A DNA stretch of 64,000 bases from Leptospiraceae bacterium (GCA_024233875.1 JACKPB010000006.1:124001-188000), one strand, 5' to 3'; numbered from the stretch's first letter, positions 36,953-45,889 are shown. Made by a program: numbers and translations. The notes: generated by a model not told the origin, from the letters alone.

Positions 36953-37949
36953 ACTGTCTCACTGGCATCCGGTTTGCAGACTCTCCGACCTCAAATCAAA
37001 ACCAATCAAAAAGAAAATTCTGGGTACGGACTATGTAATTTTTAAAACTAAGTCCGGGGTTGGAATTCGAGAGTCAAGGTGTCCGCACAGAAGAATGGAT
37101 TTAAGCAGAGGAAAAGTGCTTGGAGAGAAATTGATCTGTCCGTATCACTCCTGGGGATTTGACATTCATGGAAACATTGATTCACCTTCGATAGGAAAAG
37201 TAGAATGCAGATCCCAGGGGTTTGAAACAAAAGAAAAGTATGGACTCCTCTGGTTTAGATCCCCCAATTCTACAGGATTCTTTCCCGAACTTGAACTGGA
37301 TTCTTATCACAAAATTGATTTGAGCGAAAAAGAAATTTCCGCTCCACTTGAGATAGTTTTGGACAACTTTTCTGAAACCGAACACACGTCTACAGTACAT
37401 GCGTTTCTGGGCTATTCCGAAGAAGACTTGAAAAATGTGAGTATTGAATACTCGGGAGACGGGACTACGACTCATGTTTTCAATAAGGGAAGACAAAAAA
37501 AAATTCCATTTTTGATACGATGGTTTTTGCATTTGGATGAGACCGATGAATTTGTAGATGATTGGACAACATACTTTACACCTGTTCATTCAGTATTTGA
37601 TCAGTATTGGGTAGAAAAAGAAACTGGATCCAAAAGAAAAGATGCTTTGAAGATATATGTTTTTTTTGTCCCCATCGATGAGTCAAAAACCAGAATCTTC
37701 GTATTCACTTATATGAAATACAATAAATTGGGAAATTTGGGTTTGAATCTTATGGTTAAACCTGCGATGAAATTTATTGTAAGATTGGAAGTCGGACTGG
37801 ACAAAAGCATAATTGAATCTATAGAAGATAAGAATGTTTCTCTAAAGGGATGTAGACTGAGTGGTTTTGATCGGGTTCTGGGTATGAATCGTACTCGAAT
37901 TCAAAAAGTCTATAGAGGTCTGGATAAGAATGAAGGCAATCATGATTGA
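36945..37949 (+). CDS. Rieske non-heme iron oxygenase, alpha subunit-like
   Basis: 334 residues. The Rieske [2Fe-2S] ligands are Cys46/His48 (CPHRRMDLSRG) and Cys65/His68 (CPYHSW). The mononuclear iron site has His147 and His152 in DNFSETEHTSTVH. The catalytic-domain beta-sheet is followed by ESIEDKNVSL near the end. It belongs with single-component-type ring hydroxylases or demethylases and needs an outside reductase. The adjacent flavoprotein is a candidate, though it lacks a ferredoxin domain. The start overlaps the flavoprotein gene, and the 3' end overlaps the RnfD-like gene. Confidence 0.93.
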   Translation: MFELSHWHPVCRLSDLKSKPIKKKILGTDYVIFKTKSGVGIRESRCPHRRMDLSRGKVLGEKLICPYHSWGFDIHGNIDSPSIGKVECRSQGFETKEKYGLLWFRSPNSTGFFPELELDSYHKIDLSEKEISAPLEIVLDNFSETEHTSTVHAFLGYSEEDLKNVSIEYSGDGTTTHVFNKGRQKKIPFLIRWFLHLDETDEFVDDWTTYFTPVHSVFDQYWVEKETGSKRKDALKIYVFFVPIDESKTRIFVFTYMKYNKLGNLGLNLMVKPAMKFIVRLEVGLDKSIIESIEDKNVSLKGCRLSGFDRVLGMNRTRIQKVYRGLDKNEGNHD

Positions 37950-38751
37950 ACTGAAGTCTTTTTTAGATCGAATTCTAAAAGGGGATATTCGCAAATTACA
38001 ATTCTTCATAATGGCTACTATTCTTTTAATCGGAGTGATATTTCGTGATTTCTCTCTTCAACTCTCTCAGGTCATTTTCACAATGATTTCGGCTTATGCC
38101 ACTCAGACTATCTTCGGACACTTCTTCAATAAAAAATCAAATCTACCCAGTGCCCTCATCACTTCTATGGGGCTTTCTCTTCTTCTCCGATCAGACACTC
38201 TTTGGATTCATCCACTGGCGGCTTTCATTGCTATTTCCTCAAAGTTTATTATCCAATGGAATGGAAAGCATCTCTTCAATCCTGCTATGTTGGGCGTCAT
38301 TGTGTCTATCTATATATTTAAATCCTCCTGGATTTCACCGGGACAATGGGGGCATGATTTGAGTTTGGGACTCTGGATTCTGGGCTTCGGCTATATTATT
38401 TCAGGTAGAGCTGATCGAAGAGATATTTCTCTGAGTTTTGTATTCTTCTATGTTTTCTTTTTGTTGTTTAGAAAGGTCTATTATGGTTTTACATTTGAAG
38501 TTTTTATCCATCAGTTGAGTAGTGGCTCATTGTTTTTGTTTGCCTTTTTTATGATTTCCGATCCCCGAACTACCCCCAATCATATCAAAGGAAGATGGAT
38601 GCATTCATTCTTTGTCGCACTTCTGGCTTATTTCTGGCAGTATCATCTCTTCAGACAATCATCATTGATTTGGTCCTTATTTTTATTGTCTCCTCTTGTC
38701 CCGATTTGGGATAAGATTTGGGAAGATAAATTGTACGTTTGGAATCAATAA
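37942..38751 (+). CDS. Lone RnfD/NqrB-like membrane protein
   Basis: About 269 residues, eight or so transmembrane segments. AAGG five bases upstream favours ATG 37942 over ATG 37930. Family motifs: RSDTLWIHPLAAFIAISSKF, GKHLFNPAMLG and MISDPRTTPNH, as in subunit D of Rnf and subunit B of Na+-NQR. The S-x-A-T site for covalent FMN is not seen. No other Rnf or Nqr subunit is nearby, so it is not part of a normal complex encoded here. It is coupled to the Rieske gene and followed by DUF2330, suggesting a private redox module. Confidence 0.8.
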   Translation: MIELKSFLDRILKGDIRKLQFFIMATILLIGVIFRDFSLQLSQVIFTMISAYATQTIFGHFFNKKSNLPSALITSMGLSLLLRSDTLWIHPLAAFIAISSKFIIQWNGKHLFNPAMLGVIVSIYIFKSSWISPGQWGHDLSLGLWILGFGYIISGRADRRDISLSFVFFYVFFLLFRKVYYGFTFEVFIHQLSSGSLFLFAFFMISDPRTTPNHIKGRWMHSFFVALLAYFWQYHLFRQSSLIWSLFLLSPLVPIWDKIWEDKLYVWNQ

Positions 38752-38767
38752 TAGGAAAAGGTAAATT

Positions 38768-40102
38768 ATGAAAAAATTTGGTATATCAGTACTACTTATC
38801 ACAATAGTTATGTTTCTTCCATATAGAGAGATTTTATCATTTTGTGGCTTTTATGTGGCCAGGGCAGATTCGAGTCTTTACAATTCCGCCTCCAGAGTGG
38901 TCCTATCCAGGAATGAAGACAGAACAGTAATTAGTATGATGAACGACTACAAAGGTGACTTAAAAGACTTTGCCATAGTAGTTCCCGTACCGTCAGTACT
39001 ACAAAAAGAACAGATCAATGTGGGAGATCCAAAAAACATAGATCATTTGGATGCCTTCACAGCTCCCAGGTTGGTGGAATACTTTGATAGCAATCCCTGT
39101 GATCGATATCGGGAAATGGAAATGGATGGAGTTTCAAAATCTGTTATGGTCGAAGAAAAAGCAGAGGGAGTTCGTGCCAATTCTAAAAGCTATGGGGTAA
39201 AAGTCGAAGCAACCTACACTATCGGTGAGTATGATATCCAAATTCTTTCAGCAAAGTATTCAGACGGATTGGAAGGTTGGTTGAAGGAGAATGGATACAA
39301 AATTCCTGCAGGTGCATCTGCCGCATTAAAGCCTTATATCAAACAAAAATTAAAATTTTTTGTCGCCAAAGTAAATCTGGGTGAACAGGCAAAGACCGGC
39401 TTGATCTATCTAAGACCCATCCAATTTGCTTATGAATCTGAAAGATTTATGTTGCCGATTCGACTAGGTATGATCAATGCTTCGGGACCACAGGAATTAC
39501 TTGTCTATGTTCTTACCAAGACGGGAAGAGTTGAAACTACAAATTACAGAACAGTGCGTTTGCCTTCAGATATAGAAGTTCCTGTCTTTGTGAAAAATGA
39601 ATTTGCCTCTTTTTACAAATCAATGTTTGATTATCAAAGTAAAAAAGAAAATAACAAAGTCGTATTTACCGAATACTTTTGGAATATGGGTTGGTGTGAT
39701 CCCTGTGCTTCCGATCCGATGAGCAATAAGGAATTGAAGTCTCTGGGCGTATTCTGGTTGAATGATTCCAGTCGGTTGGGAGGAGACTATCCTGTTTTTG
39801 TGACCCGATTGCATTTGAAGTACACAAATCGAACGTTTCCTGAAGATTTGATGTTTCAGGAAACAGGAGATACAGAAAATTTTCAGGGTAGATACATCAT
39901 AAATCACCCCTGGAATGGAAGTGAAAATGAGTGCTCTGAAGCTAAACAATATTTTGATCAATTAGAAAAGAATAATGATACAAGAGCTAAAAATTTAGCA
40001 AAAATCACAGGATGGGATATCAAAACAATTCGATCTAAAATGAACTTGAAACAGAGAAATGAATCTGATTCGAATCAATGGTGGAAGAAAATCTGGAACT
40101 AG
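38768..40102 (+). CDS. DUF2330 protein
   Basis: 444 residues with a signal peptide (MKKFGISVLLITIVMFLPYREILS) and the DUF2330 opening CGFYVARADSSLYNSASRVVLSR, then VISMMNDYKGDLKDFAIVVPVP and APRLVEYFDSNPC. A CxxC pair occurs in GWCDPCASD (Cys310, Cys313), plus Cys near the N-terminus and at ENECSEA, suggesting disulfide or metal chemistry outside the cytoplasm. Function of the family is not known. AAAGG precedes ATG 38768, and it lies 16 bp after the RnfD-like gene. Its end overlaps the LuxR-type gene on the other strand by 4 bp. Confidence 0.9.
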   Translation: MKKFGISVLLITIVMFLPYREILSFCGFYVARADSSLYNSASRVVLSRNEDRTVISMMNDYKGDLKDFAIVVPVPSVLQKEQINVGDPKNIDHLDAFTAPRLVEYFDSNPCDRYREMEMDGVSKSVMVEEKAEGVRANSKSYGVKVEATYTIGEYDIQILSAKYSDGLEGWLKENGYKIPAGASAALKPYIKQKLKFFVAKVNLGEQAKTGLIYLRPIQFAYESERFMLPIRLGMINASGPQELLVYVLTKTGRVETTNYRTVRLPSDIEVPVFVKNEFASFYKSMFDYQSKKENNKVVFTEYFWNMGWCDPCASDPMSNKELKSLGVFWLNDSSRLGGDYPVFVTRLHLKYTNRTFPEDLMFQETGDTENFQGRYIINHPWNGSENECSEAKQYFDQLEKNNDTRAKNLAKITGWDIKTIRSKMNLKQRNESDSNQWWKKIWN

Positions 40103-40626
40103 TCTTCCTCGGGTAGAAGGGGCGATAGAAAGTAGGCAATGAATTCTATTTTTCCTGTCGTTCCTGACTTTTGGTAAATGGAAAAAGTTTGATTTTCAAC
40201 AGTTTTTAAACTTTTTCCACGCACTGCAGCTATCTGTTGATTTGAATATCCTCTCAGAATCAATAGGCTAATTTCTTTTTCTGCCTGAGTGAAGTTCCAG
40301 TTTTGAAACTGAGCAGAAGTGGATTCCCAAAAATCTTTATTGAGTGCTGAGAGTTTCTTATTTTGAGTTTTTAAGTGAGAAATTGCGTCCAGAGCAGTCG
40401 ATATCTCCGATTTTCCCTTATTCAAATCTCTGAGTAAGAGATAAATTCCAAAAATTGGTAAGAAAGCAAATCCAACTTCAAGATAATCAAAAAATTTTTG
40501 AGTGTCTTTCAGGCAATCAGCGTTGATTCGTAGGGAAATGATTTCCTGGGTCACCCAGAGGATTACCAAACCCACATACAGAGCGAAAAGGTAGAAACGT
40601 TTTTCCTGCTGTAGCAAAAACCTCAT
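40099..40626 (-). CDS. Membrane-anchored LuxR-type HTH regulator
   Basis: 175 residues. Two transmembrane helices (about 12-30 and 48-64) are followed by a linker with coiled-coil character and a C-terminal LuxR/GerE helix-turn-helix: FTQAEKEISLLILRGYSNQQIAAVRGKSLKTVENQTFSIYQKSG. No receiver or autoinducer domain, so the membrane part probably senses. It is convergent with the DUF2330 operon and divergent from the ankyrin lipoprotein; either may be a target. Membrane-tethered one-component regulators of this small size are uncommon. Confidence 0.85.
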   Translation of the reverse strand: MRFLLQQEKRFYLFALYVGLVILWVTQEIISLRINADCLKDTQKFFDYLEVGFAFLPIFGIYLLLRDLNKGKSEISTALDAISHLKTQNKKLSALNKDFWESTSAQFQNWNFTQAEKEISLLILRGYSNQQIAAVRGKSLKTVENQTFSIYQKSGTTGKIEFIAYFLSPLLPEED

Positions 40627-40698
40627 AGGTAAATCCCCCTAAATCAAATTTATTTCTAGTAGTATTCACCTATAAACTATCTCCGCTCATGGGTAAAT
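40625..40698. promoter_or_regulatory. Inverted-repeat motif near LuxR-type gene start
   Basis: ATAGGTAAAT (40625-40634) and ATTCACCTAT (40664-40673) are inverted copies differing at one base. ATGGGTAAAT (40689-40698) is a third, direct copy. They lie across and just upstream of the LuxR-type start and before the divergent lipoprotein, where an autoregulatory site would be expected. Regulator assignment is inference. Confidence 0.35.
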
Positions 40699-40769
40699 TC
40701 CTTTTTTCGGGAAATCACCTATTGCTGATTTCGAAAAAATTTGGGATCATAGGGACAGAGGTGATCGAA

Positions 40770-41210
40770 ATGAAACGAGAAATTGGAATTATGGCTCTGG
40801 GTTTGATCCTGGTAAACTGTCAATCTACTCAGAGAGTGGACAACCTACCTGATTTAGCTTATCGGGGTGATAGAAATGCTATTCTTGATACTCTCAAGAG
40901 AGGAAGCAATGTAAATGAGAGGGATAGTTTTCAGAAAAAGTATACAGCTTTGATGGTAGCCTCCAAAGAGGGTGATTTGCAATTGGTCAAATTATTGATT
41001 GATAGAGGAGCCAATGTGAATGCAACCACTCCGGATGGTCATACAGCTTTAATGTATGCCTCTTACAATAGGTATCCGGAAATAGTAAAGGTTCTAATAG
41101 AACATGGTGCAAATGTAAACGCGAAATCGATTCAGGGACACACTGCGTTGAGCGAAATAGATGATTCACACAAAGAAGAAATCATTCTTCTCCTGAAAGG
41201 AGGAAAATAA
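40770..41210 (+). CDS. Ankyrin-repeat lipoprotein
   Basis: 146 residues from ATG 40770, which has the strong site AGAGGTGA just upstream; in-frame starts back to 40689 would bury the signal. The lipoprotein signal MKREIGIMALGLILVNC is followed by about three ankyrin repeats (TALMVASKEGDLQLVKLLIDRGANVNA, TALMYASYNRYPEIVKVLIEHGANVNA). Such periplasmic ankyrin proteins bind a partner. GGAGG inside its 3' end serves the next gene, 1 base downstream, so the two are cotranslated. Confidence 0.88.
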   Translation: MKREIGIMALGLILVNCQSTQRVDNLPDLAYRGDRNAILDTLKRGSNVNERDSFQKKYTALMVASKEGDLQLVKLLIDRGANVNATTPDGHTALMYASYNRYPEIVKVLIEHGANVNAKSIQGHTALSEIDDSHKEEIILLLKGGK

Positions 41211-41211
41211 A

Positions 41212-41559
41212 ATGAAAAAGCTCCTATTCATAACTATTTTTGTTTTACTCGGAACCATGAATTGTAGCAATAGTGGTTCTTCAATCAGTAATTTTAATCT
41301 CTGCAGAAATCAATGCAGAACAAGAACGGATCTCTGCACTCTCATTATGCTCGATAGCAATTCGAATCGAAACCCGGCATTGGGATTTGCTACCTGTATG
41401 CTACTCGAACAGAGCTGTTATATGAACTGTAATTATTCTTCAGGAAGCTCCAGAAGTTCGAGGAGTTCCAGCAGATCCAGATCTACAGGAAGTCGTTCCG
41501 GGAGTAGCAGTTCTAGTTCTCATAGTGGAGGTTCGGGAAGTCATGGAGGTGGGCATTGA
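41212..41559 (+). CDS. Small Cys-rich lipoprotein with Ser/Arg/Gly tail
   Basis: 115 residues. The lipoprotein signal ends GTMNC. The middle has six further Cys (CRNQCRTRTDLC, ATCMLLEQSCYMNC region), enough for disulfides. The last 40 residues are low complexity: alternating Ser and Arg, then Ser, Gly and His, ending HGGGH. No family recognised. Cotranslated with the ankyrin lipoprotein 1 base upstream. The His/Gly end might bind metal, but this is a guess. Confidence 0.78.
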   Translation: MKKLLFITIFVLLGTMNCSNSGSSISNFNLCRNQCRTRTDLCTLIMLDSNSNRNPALGFATCMLLEQSCYMNCNYSSGSSRSSRSSSRSRSTGSRSGSSSSSSHSGGSGSHGGGH

Positions 41560-41592
41560 AAAATAGTTTTCAATCTTTTCGATTCCCTGAGA

Positions 41593-43590
41593 ATGGGAGG
41601 TATGTCATTATTTAAACTAACGTCGGGATACAAGCCTGCCGGTGATCAGGTTCAGGCCATTGAGGATATCTACAGAAAATTTCGTGAGGGAAAAGATCAG
41701 CTTACTTTGGTGGGAGTGACCGGCTCCGGAAAAACTTTCACCATGGCTCATGTGATCCAAAAACTTGCACTTCCAACTATTATCCTATCACACAATAAGA
41801 CTCTCGCTGCGCAATTGTTTCGGGAGTTCAAAGAGTTTTTTCCTGAAAATGCAGTGGAATATTTTGTGTCCTATTATGATTACTATCAACCGGAAGCCTA
41901 TGTTCCTGTGACGGACACCTACATCGAAAAAGATTTGTCGATGAATGAGGAGATCGATAAACTCCGACTCAGGGCTACATCTTCTTTGCTCGAGAGAAAA
42001 GATGTGATCATCGTTAGCTCTGTCTCCTGTATCTATGGTTTGGGTTCACCTGAAGAATATTCTAATTCTATGTTAATTTTAAAAAAAGGTGAAGAAATTG
42101 ATCGGGATCATGTAATCAAGAGGTTGTTACAGATTCAGTACAATCGAAATGATCTAGAGTTTTCAAGAGGTAATTTTCGTGTGCGTGGGGATAGTATAGA
42201 AATTCTCCCTGCTTACTCAGAGGAAGCCTACCGGGTAGAATTCTTTGGAGATGAAATCGAAAATCTTTCCAAGTTTCATCCCATAACAGGAAAGACGATA
42301 CTCAAATTGGACAATCTAGCTATTTATCCTGCAAAACACTTCATTACCACAGGAAACACCATTGAAGAAGCGTCCAAAAAGATAAGATCTGAAATGGAGG
42401 AACAGGTCACAAAATTTAAAAAGGAAGGCAAGCTCCTGGAAGCCCAGAGAATCGAATCCCGTACAAATTATGATTTAGAAATGTTGAAAGAGATGGGATA
42501 TTGCACAGGAATAGAAAACTACTCACGTCACCTAACCGGAAGAGCTGAAGGGGAACGACCTGCCTGTCTTTTTGATTATTTTCCCGGAGAATTTCTATGT
42601 ATTATCGATGAGTCCCATGTGACGATTCCTCAGATTGGAGGAATGTATGCCGGAGATCGGGCCCGAAAAGAAACCCTCGTGAATTATGGCTTCAGACTTC
42701 CCTCTGCTCTCGATAACCGTCCTTTAAATTTTAAGGAATTTGAAAAGATCGTTCAGAAAATCATTTATGTATCGGCAACTCCCGCAGACTATGAAATTCA
42801 AAAATCGAATGGAGAAACTATAGAGCAGATCATTCGTCCAACGGGTTTATTGGATCCGATTGTAGAAGTTCGACCCGTTAAGGATCAAATTGAAGATCTA
42901 TTGAATGAAATACGAATTCGCACATCAAAAGACGAAAGGGTGCTTGTCACTACTCTGACCAAAAAAATGTCTGAGGATCTTACTGATTATTTCAAAGAAA
43001 TGCAGGTAAAGGTGGCCTATCTTCATAGTGAAATCGAAACCATAGAAAGAGTAGAAATCATTAGAGATTTACGGAAAGGAATCTATGACTGCATCATTGG
43101 TATCAATCTTCTCAGAGAGGGCTTGGACATTCCCGAGGTCTCTCTCGTCGCGATTCTGGATGCTGACAAAGAAGGATTTTTACGGAACAATAAATCCTTG
43201 ATTCAAACCATCGGTCGTGCTGCGAGAAATGAACATGGAATGGCGATTCTTTATGCGGATAGGATCACTGCTTCGATGAAGCAGGCGATTGAAGAAACCG
43301 AACGAAGAAGGAAGATTCAGGAAGCACATAATAAGAAGTTTGGTATTACACCCATTACCATTAAAAAAGAAATTAATGATATTATCAAACGTGAGAACGA
43401 AAAGATTCTAACACCGGAAGAAGAAATTTTAGGTCAAATTGAAAAAGACTTTTCCTATAAAAAGTTCAAAGATAAGAAATCAATGAAAGAGGGCTTAAAG
43501 AAAGCCATGTTAGAAGCGGCTAATAATTTAGATTTTGAAAGAGCAGCTCTACTTCGCGATAAAATGATGTCAATCAGAGAAGAAGATTAA
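41593..43590 (+). CDS. uvrB: UvrABC excinuclease subunit B
   Basis: 665 residues. Walker A GVTGSGKTFT (Lys47), the beta-hairpin segment YYDYYQPEAYVP, DESHVTIPQIGGMYAGDRARKETLVNYGFRLPSALDNRPL, helicase motifs V-VI (GINLLREGLDIPEV, QTIGRAARN) and a C-terminal UVR domain. It verifies DNA damage with UvrA and recruits UvrC. ATG 41593 is used; ATG 41602 follows GGGAGG too closely for normal spacing. Monocistronic, its end overlapping the convergent hypothetical gene by 4 bp. Confidence 0.97.
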   Translation: MGGMSLFKLTSGYKPAGDQVQAIEDIYRKFREGKDQLTLVGVTGSGKTFTMAHVIQKLALPTIILSHNKTLAAQLFREFKEFFPENAVEYFVSYYDYYQPEAYVPVTDTYIEKDLSMNEEIDKLRLRATSSLLERKDVIIVSSVSCIYGLGSPEEYSNSMLILKKGEEIDRDHVIKRLLQIQYNRNDLEFSRGNFRVRGDSIEILPAYSEEAYRVEFFGDEIENLSKFHPITGKTILKLDNLAIYPAKHFITTGNTIEEASKKIRSEMEEQVTKFKKEGKLLEAQRIESRTNYDLEMLKEMGYCTGIENYSRHLTGRAEGERPACLFDYFPGEFLCIIDESHVTIPQIGGMYAGDRARKETLVNYGFRLPSALDNRPLNFKEFEKIVQKIIYVSATPADYEIQKSNGETIEQIIRPTGLLDPIVEVRPVKDQIEDLLNEIRIRTSKDERVLVTTLTKKMSEDLTDYFKEMQVKVAYLHSEIETIERVEIIRDLRKGIYDCIIGINLLREGLDIPEVSLVAILDADKEGFLRNNKSLIQTIGRAARNEHGMAILYADRITASMKQAIEETERRRKIQEAHNKKFGITPITIKKEINDIIKRENEKILTPEEEILGQIEKDFSYKKFKDKKSMKEGLKKAMLEAANNLDFERAALLRDKMMSIREED

Positions 43591-44156
43591 GTCTGAACTT
43601 GATTGGGTTGCTGATTCCGAATTGTCAAATGATACATCACATGCAGGTCCTGATACTTCAGATGAATCGGAAAGGCTTCCAGAATTTGTAAAATGATTGG
43701 ATAGCAAATAGAAGACTTTTCTTTGTCTAAGGTTATCGTGCCTAAAATGTCTTCATCCATTTCAATATTTTGAAAAGAAAGATCATATTTTGAAAGAATG
43801 CTTGATATTTTCAATGTCCAGTTTTTGTTCTCTTCCTCCGAGAGATTCGAACGAAATACATCAATCTGTAAAAGGATATTTTCTTCGAGAGAAATACAAA
43901 AAATCAGGTCTTCTTCCGAATTCACAATTTCGATCTCATCTATTGAATCAATCGGCCTATGTAGAATCTTTATCAAATACTTGGGAAAATCATGGAGGGC
44001 TCCGGAAAAGACTTTTTCGGTGTACAGAGGTTTGTTGATCGGAAGGTTTGAGGAGCGCTTTGATTTGGAAAAAAATGCAATCCGTATTTTTTTTGTGAAG
44101 AGAAAAAATACAATAAATGCTGAGACAGCTGTACTTACCGGATAAAGAAAATCCAT
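43587..44156 (-). CDS. Hypothetical single-span membrane protein
   Basis: 189 residues. One N-terminal transmembrane segment (about 6-20, VSTAVSAFIVFFLF) then a basic stretch (KKIRIAFFSKSKRSS) and a soluble domain of about 140 residues, mostly predicted alpha/beta. No motif recognised. Orientation by positive-inside rule puts the soluble part in the cytoplasm. Convergent with uvrB (4-bp overlap), so no operon context. Confidence 0.72.
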   Translation of the reverse strand: MDFLYPVSTAVSAFIVFFLFTKKIRIAFFSKSKRSSNLPINKPLYTEKVFSGALHDFPKYLIKILHRPIDSIDEIEIVNSEEDLIFCISLEENILLQIDVFRSNLSEEENKNWTLKISSILSKYDLSFQNIEMDEDILGTITLDKEKSSICYPIILQILEAFPIHLKYQDLHVMYHLTIRNQQPNQVQT

Positions 44157-44494
44157 GATTGCTCCTCCACTAAAAAGAATGATTAAGGAAATTCAACAGT
44201 CTGGATGAGGTTCCAAATTATCAAGTACTAAATGATTTTGAGTGTATATTTTTCTAAAAGTTTCTGGTGATCAACGGAATCTCATAGCTTAAGAATTGTA
44301 TTGATTTTGTAACATGAATTGAGTTGGGCAATATATCTATGGGGAATCAATTCAACCCGAAAAACATTCTAATAGAGGTTGCATCTTTGTTGCATTGCAA
44401 ATTGAAAGATGAATCTATAGATATGCAGATTCTTAGAATTACTGACGTGTCTCCATTTTTCGTTTCAGGCAAATGTAAATATCAAATCAAAACA
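44157..44494. other. 338-bp intergenic stretch
   Basis: I see no supported gene here. A 71-codon plus-strand frame beginning with TTG at 44324 lacks a ribosome-binding site and runs into the pirin gene antisense. The promoter for the leftward 189-residue protein presumably lies at its left end. Confidence 0.55.
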
Positions 44495-45499
44495 TCATTC
44501 CTTCTGATTCGGGAGATTAGCAAATTTTGTATTTTGTAATCCATGTGTGGGTTCTGAATCTTTCCAGGGCCAGCCTCCGAACTGAGTTCTTCTAAAATCT
44601 GAAAACGCATTTTGAATTTCTTGCTCTGAGTTCATCACAAAGGGGCCATATTGGTAGACGGGTTCAGCTATGGGTTTTCCCTGGAGGAGGAGAATCTGAG
44701 TTTCTTCCTCACCATTCTGTAGGTCCACTTCTCTTTCTGAAAGCAAATCTATCCCATGGTAGGGAGGTATGGATTGCCCATCGATCTGAAGATCGGATCC
44801 TTTGAAAAAGTAAAGTGTTCGATTCAATCCCTCCTGGTCTTTTGGAAGAGTCCAGATGGAATGGGGAGACAATTGGATGAGCCAGATAGTTACTCTGTTT
44901 TCAGGAGAGCTAGCCCAGGAATCCGGAGGAGGGGAAAGGGCAGTTTTTTCACCCAGAGCACCGGCTATCAATTCTATTTGGATAGAGTGGTCGTTTCTGT
45001 CAGAAAAATTCAAAACAGGAATGTCTTCATTCCAAAACATTTTGAAATCGGGTTTCGCAAATTTATTACGGGAAGGAAGGTTCAACCAAATTTGAAAAAG
45101 CTCAAGAGGATTGCTAGAATCTTCTTTTATCAAAGGAAACATTTCTGAATGCTGAATTCCTTTGCCTGCAGTCAGCCATTGCACGTCACCATCACCATAA
45201 CGACCGGAAGCTCCCAGAGAATCCGCATGATCCACATACCCTTTTCGAACGATTGTTACTGTCTCAAAGCCTCTATGAGGATGAGCGGGAAAGCCCGGAG
45301 TCCTTGTGCCATGATACATTCTCCAACCATCTTTTGGAACGAAGTCCTGTCCGATAAATCTTCCGTTTAGATCTGCATCCGGACCCAGTTGACCATTTCC
45401 CCGGGGATAAAAATCTTCATGATGAGCACAGAATAAAAACGGATCCCTAGTTTCCCATTGAAATCCGAGAGGGAAAACATTGCGTATAGTTTCTTCCAT
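44495..45499 (-). CDS. Pirin family protein
   Basis: 334 residues with two cupin halves. The metal-site motif of pirins is clear: FPAHPHRGFETVTIVRKGYVDHADSLG and GKGIQHSEMFP. Pirins bind Fe(II) and some have quercetinase or redox-sensor roles; the role here is open. The first half (GFQWETRDPFLFCAHHEDFYPRG) resembles the longer pirin subgroup. It is 15 bp after the YccF gene on the same strand. Confidence 0.9.
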   Translation of the reverse strand: MEETIRNVFPLGFQWETRDPFLFCAHHEDFYPRGNGQLGPDADLNGRFIGQDFVPKDGWRMYHGTRTPGFPAHPHRGFETVTIVRKGYVDHADSLGASGRYGDGDVQWLTAGKGIQHSEMFPLIKEDSSNPLELFQIWLNLPSRNKFAKPDFKMFWNEDIPVLNFSDRNDHSIQIELIAGALGEKTALSPPPDSWASSPENRVTIWLIQLSPHSIWTLPKDQEGLNRTLYFFKGSDLQIDGQSIPPYHGIDLLSEREVDLQNGEEETQILLLQGKPIAEPVYQYGPFVMNSEQEIQNAFSDFRRTQFGGWPWKDSEPTHGLQNTKFANLPNQKE

Positions 45500-45514
45500 G
45501 ATTTTTCCTTGAGA

Positions 45515-45889
45515 TTAAGATTCTTTCACTAAATCTCTTCCAAAAGGGAGGAGGGAAATCGGAATCAATTTTAGGTGTTGATAGGCAAAGGGCAATCCGA
45601 TGATAGTGACGGCCAGGATACCTGCAGAAGTTATGTGCATGAGAGCAATTTCCCAACCAAAAAAAATAAGCCAGATGATATTGAAAACTGTCTTTAGAAT
45701 TCCATTGTCATCAGAGGATTTGTAGGACTTTCCGAATGGTGCAAAAGTTGCCATTCCCACACGTATAGCCTGCATTCCAAAAGGGATTCCAATTATTGTA
45801 ATACAAATCAAGAGACCTGAGATAATATAGGAAAGACCTGTAAACAATCCTCCGAAGATCAACCATACTATATTGCCGAGAAAACTCAT
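45515..45889 (-). CDS. YccF-domain inner-membrane protein
   Basis: 124 residues from ATG 45889, set by GGAGG eight bases upstream; an in-frame TTG at 45928 has no such site. Two copies of the YccF motif: FLGNIVWLIFGGLFTGLSYIISGLLICITIIGIPFGMQ and VFNIIWLIFFGWEIALMHITSAGILAVTIIGLPFAYQ. About four hydrophobic segments. Function of YccF is unknown. Probably cotranscribed with pirin. Confidence 0.9.
   Translation of the reverse strand: MSFLGNIVWLIFGGLFTGLSYIISGLLICITIIGIPFGMQAIRVGMATFAPFGKSYKSSDDNGILKTVFNIIWLIFFGWEIALMHITSAGILAVTIIGLPFAYQHLKLIPISLLPFGRDLVKES

Noticed and set aside
40689..40769. Upstream extension of the ankyrin lipoprotein to ATG 40689
   Set aside because: It would put 27 residues before the lipoprotein signal, and ATG 40770 has a near-perfect ribosome-binding site.
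44324..44539. 71-codon plus-strand open frame
   Set aside because: TTG start without ribosome-binding site, and antisense overlap with the end of the pirin gene.
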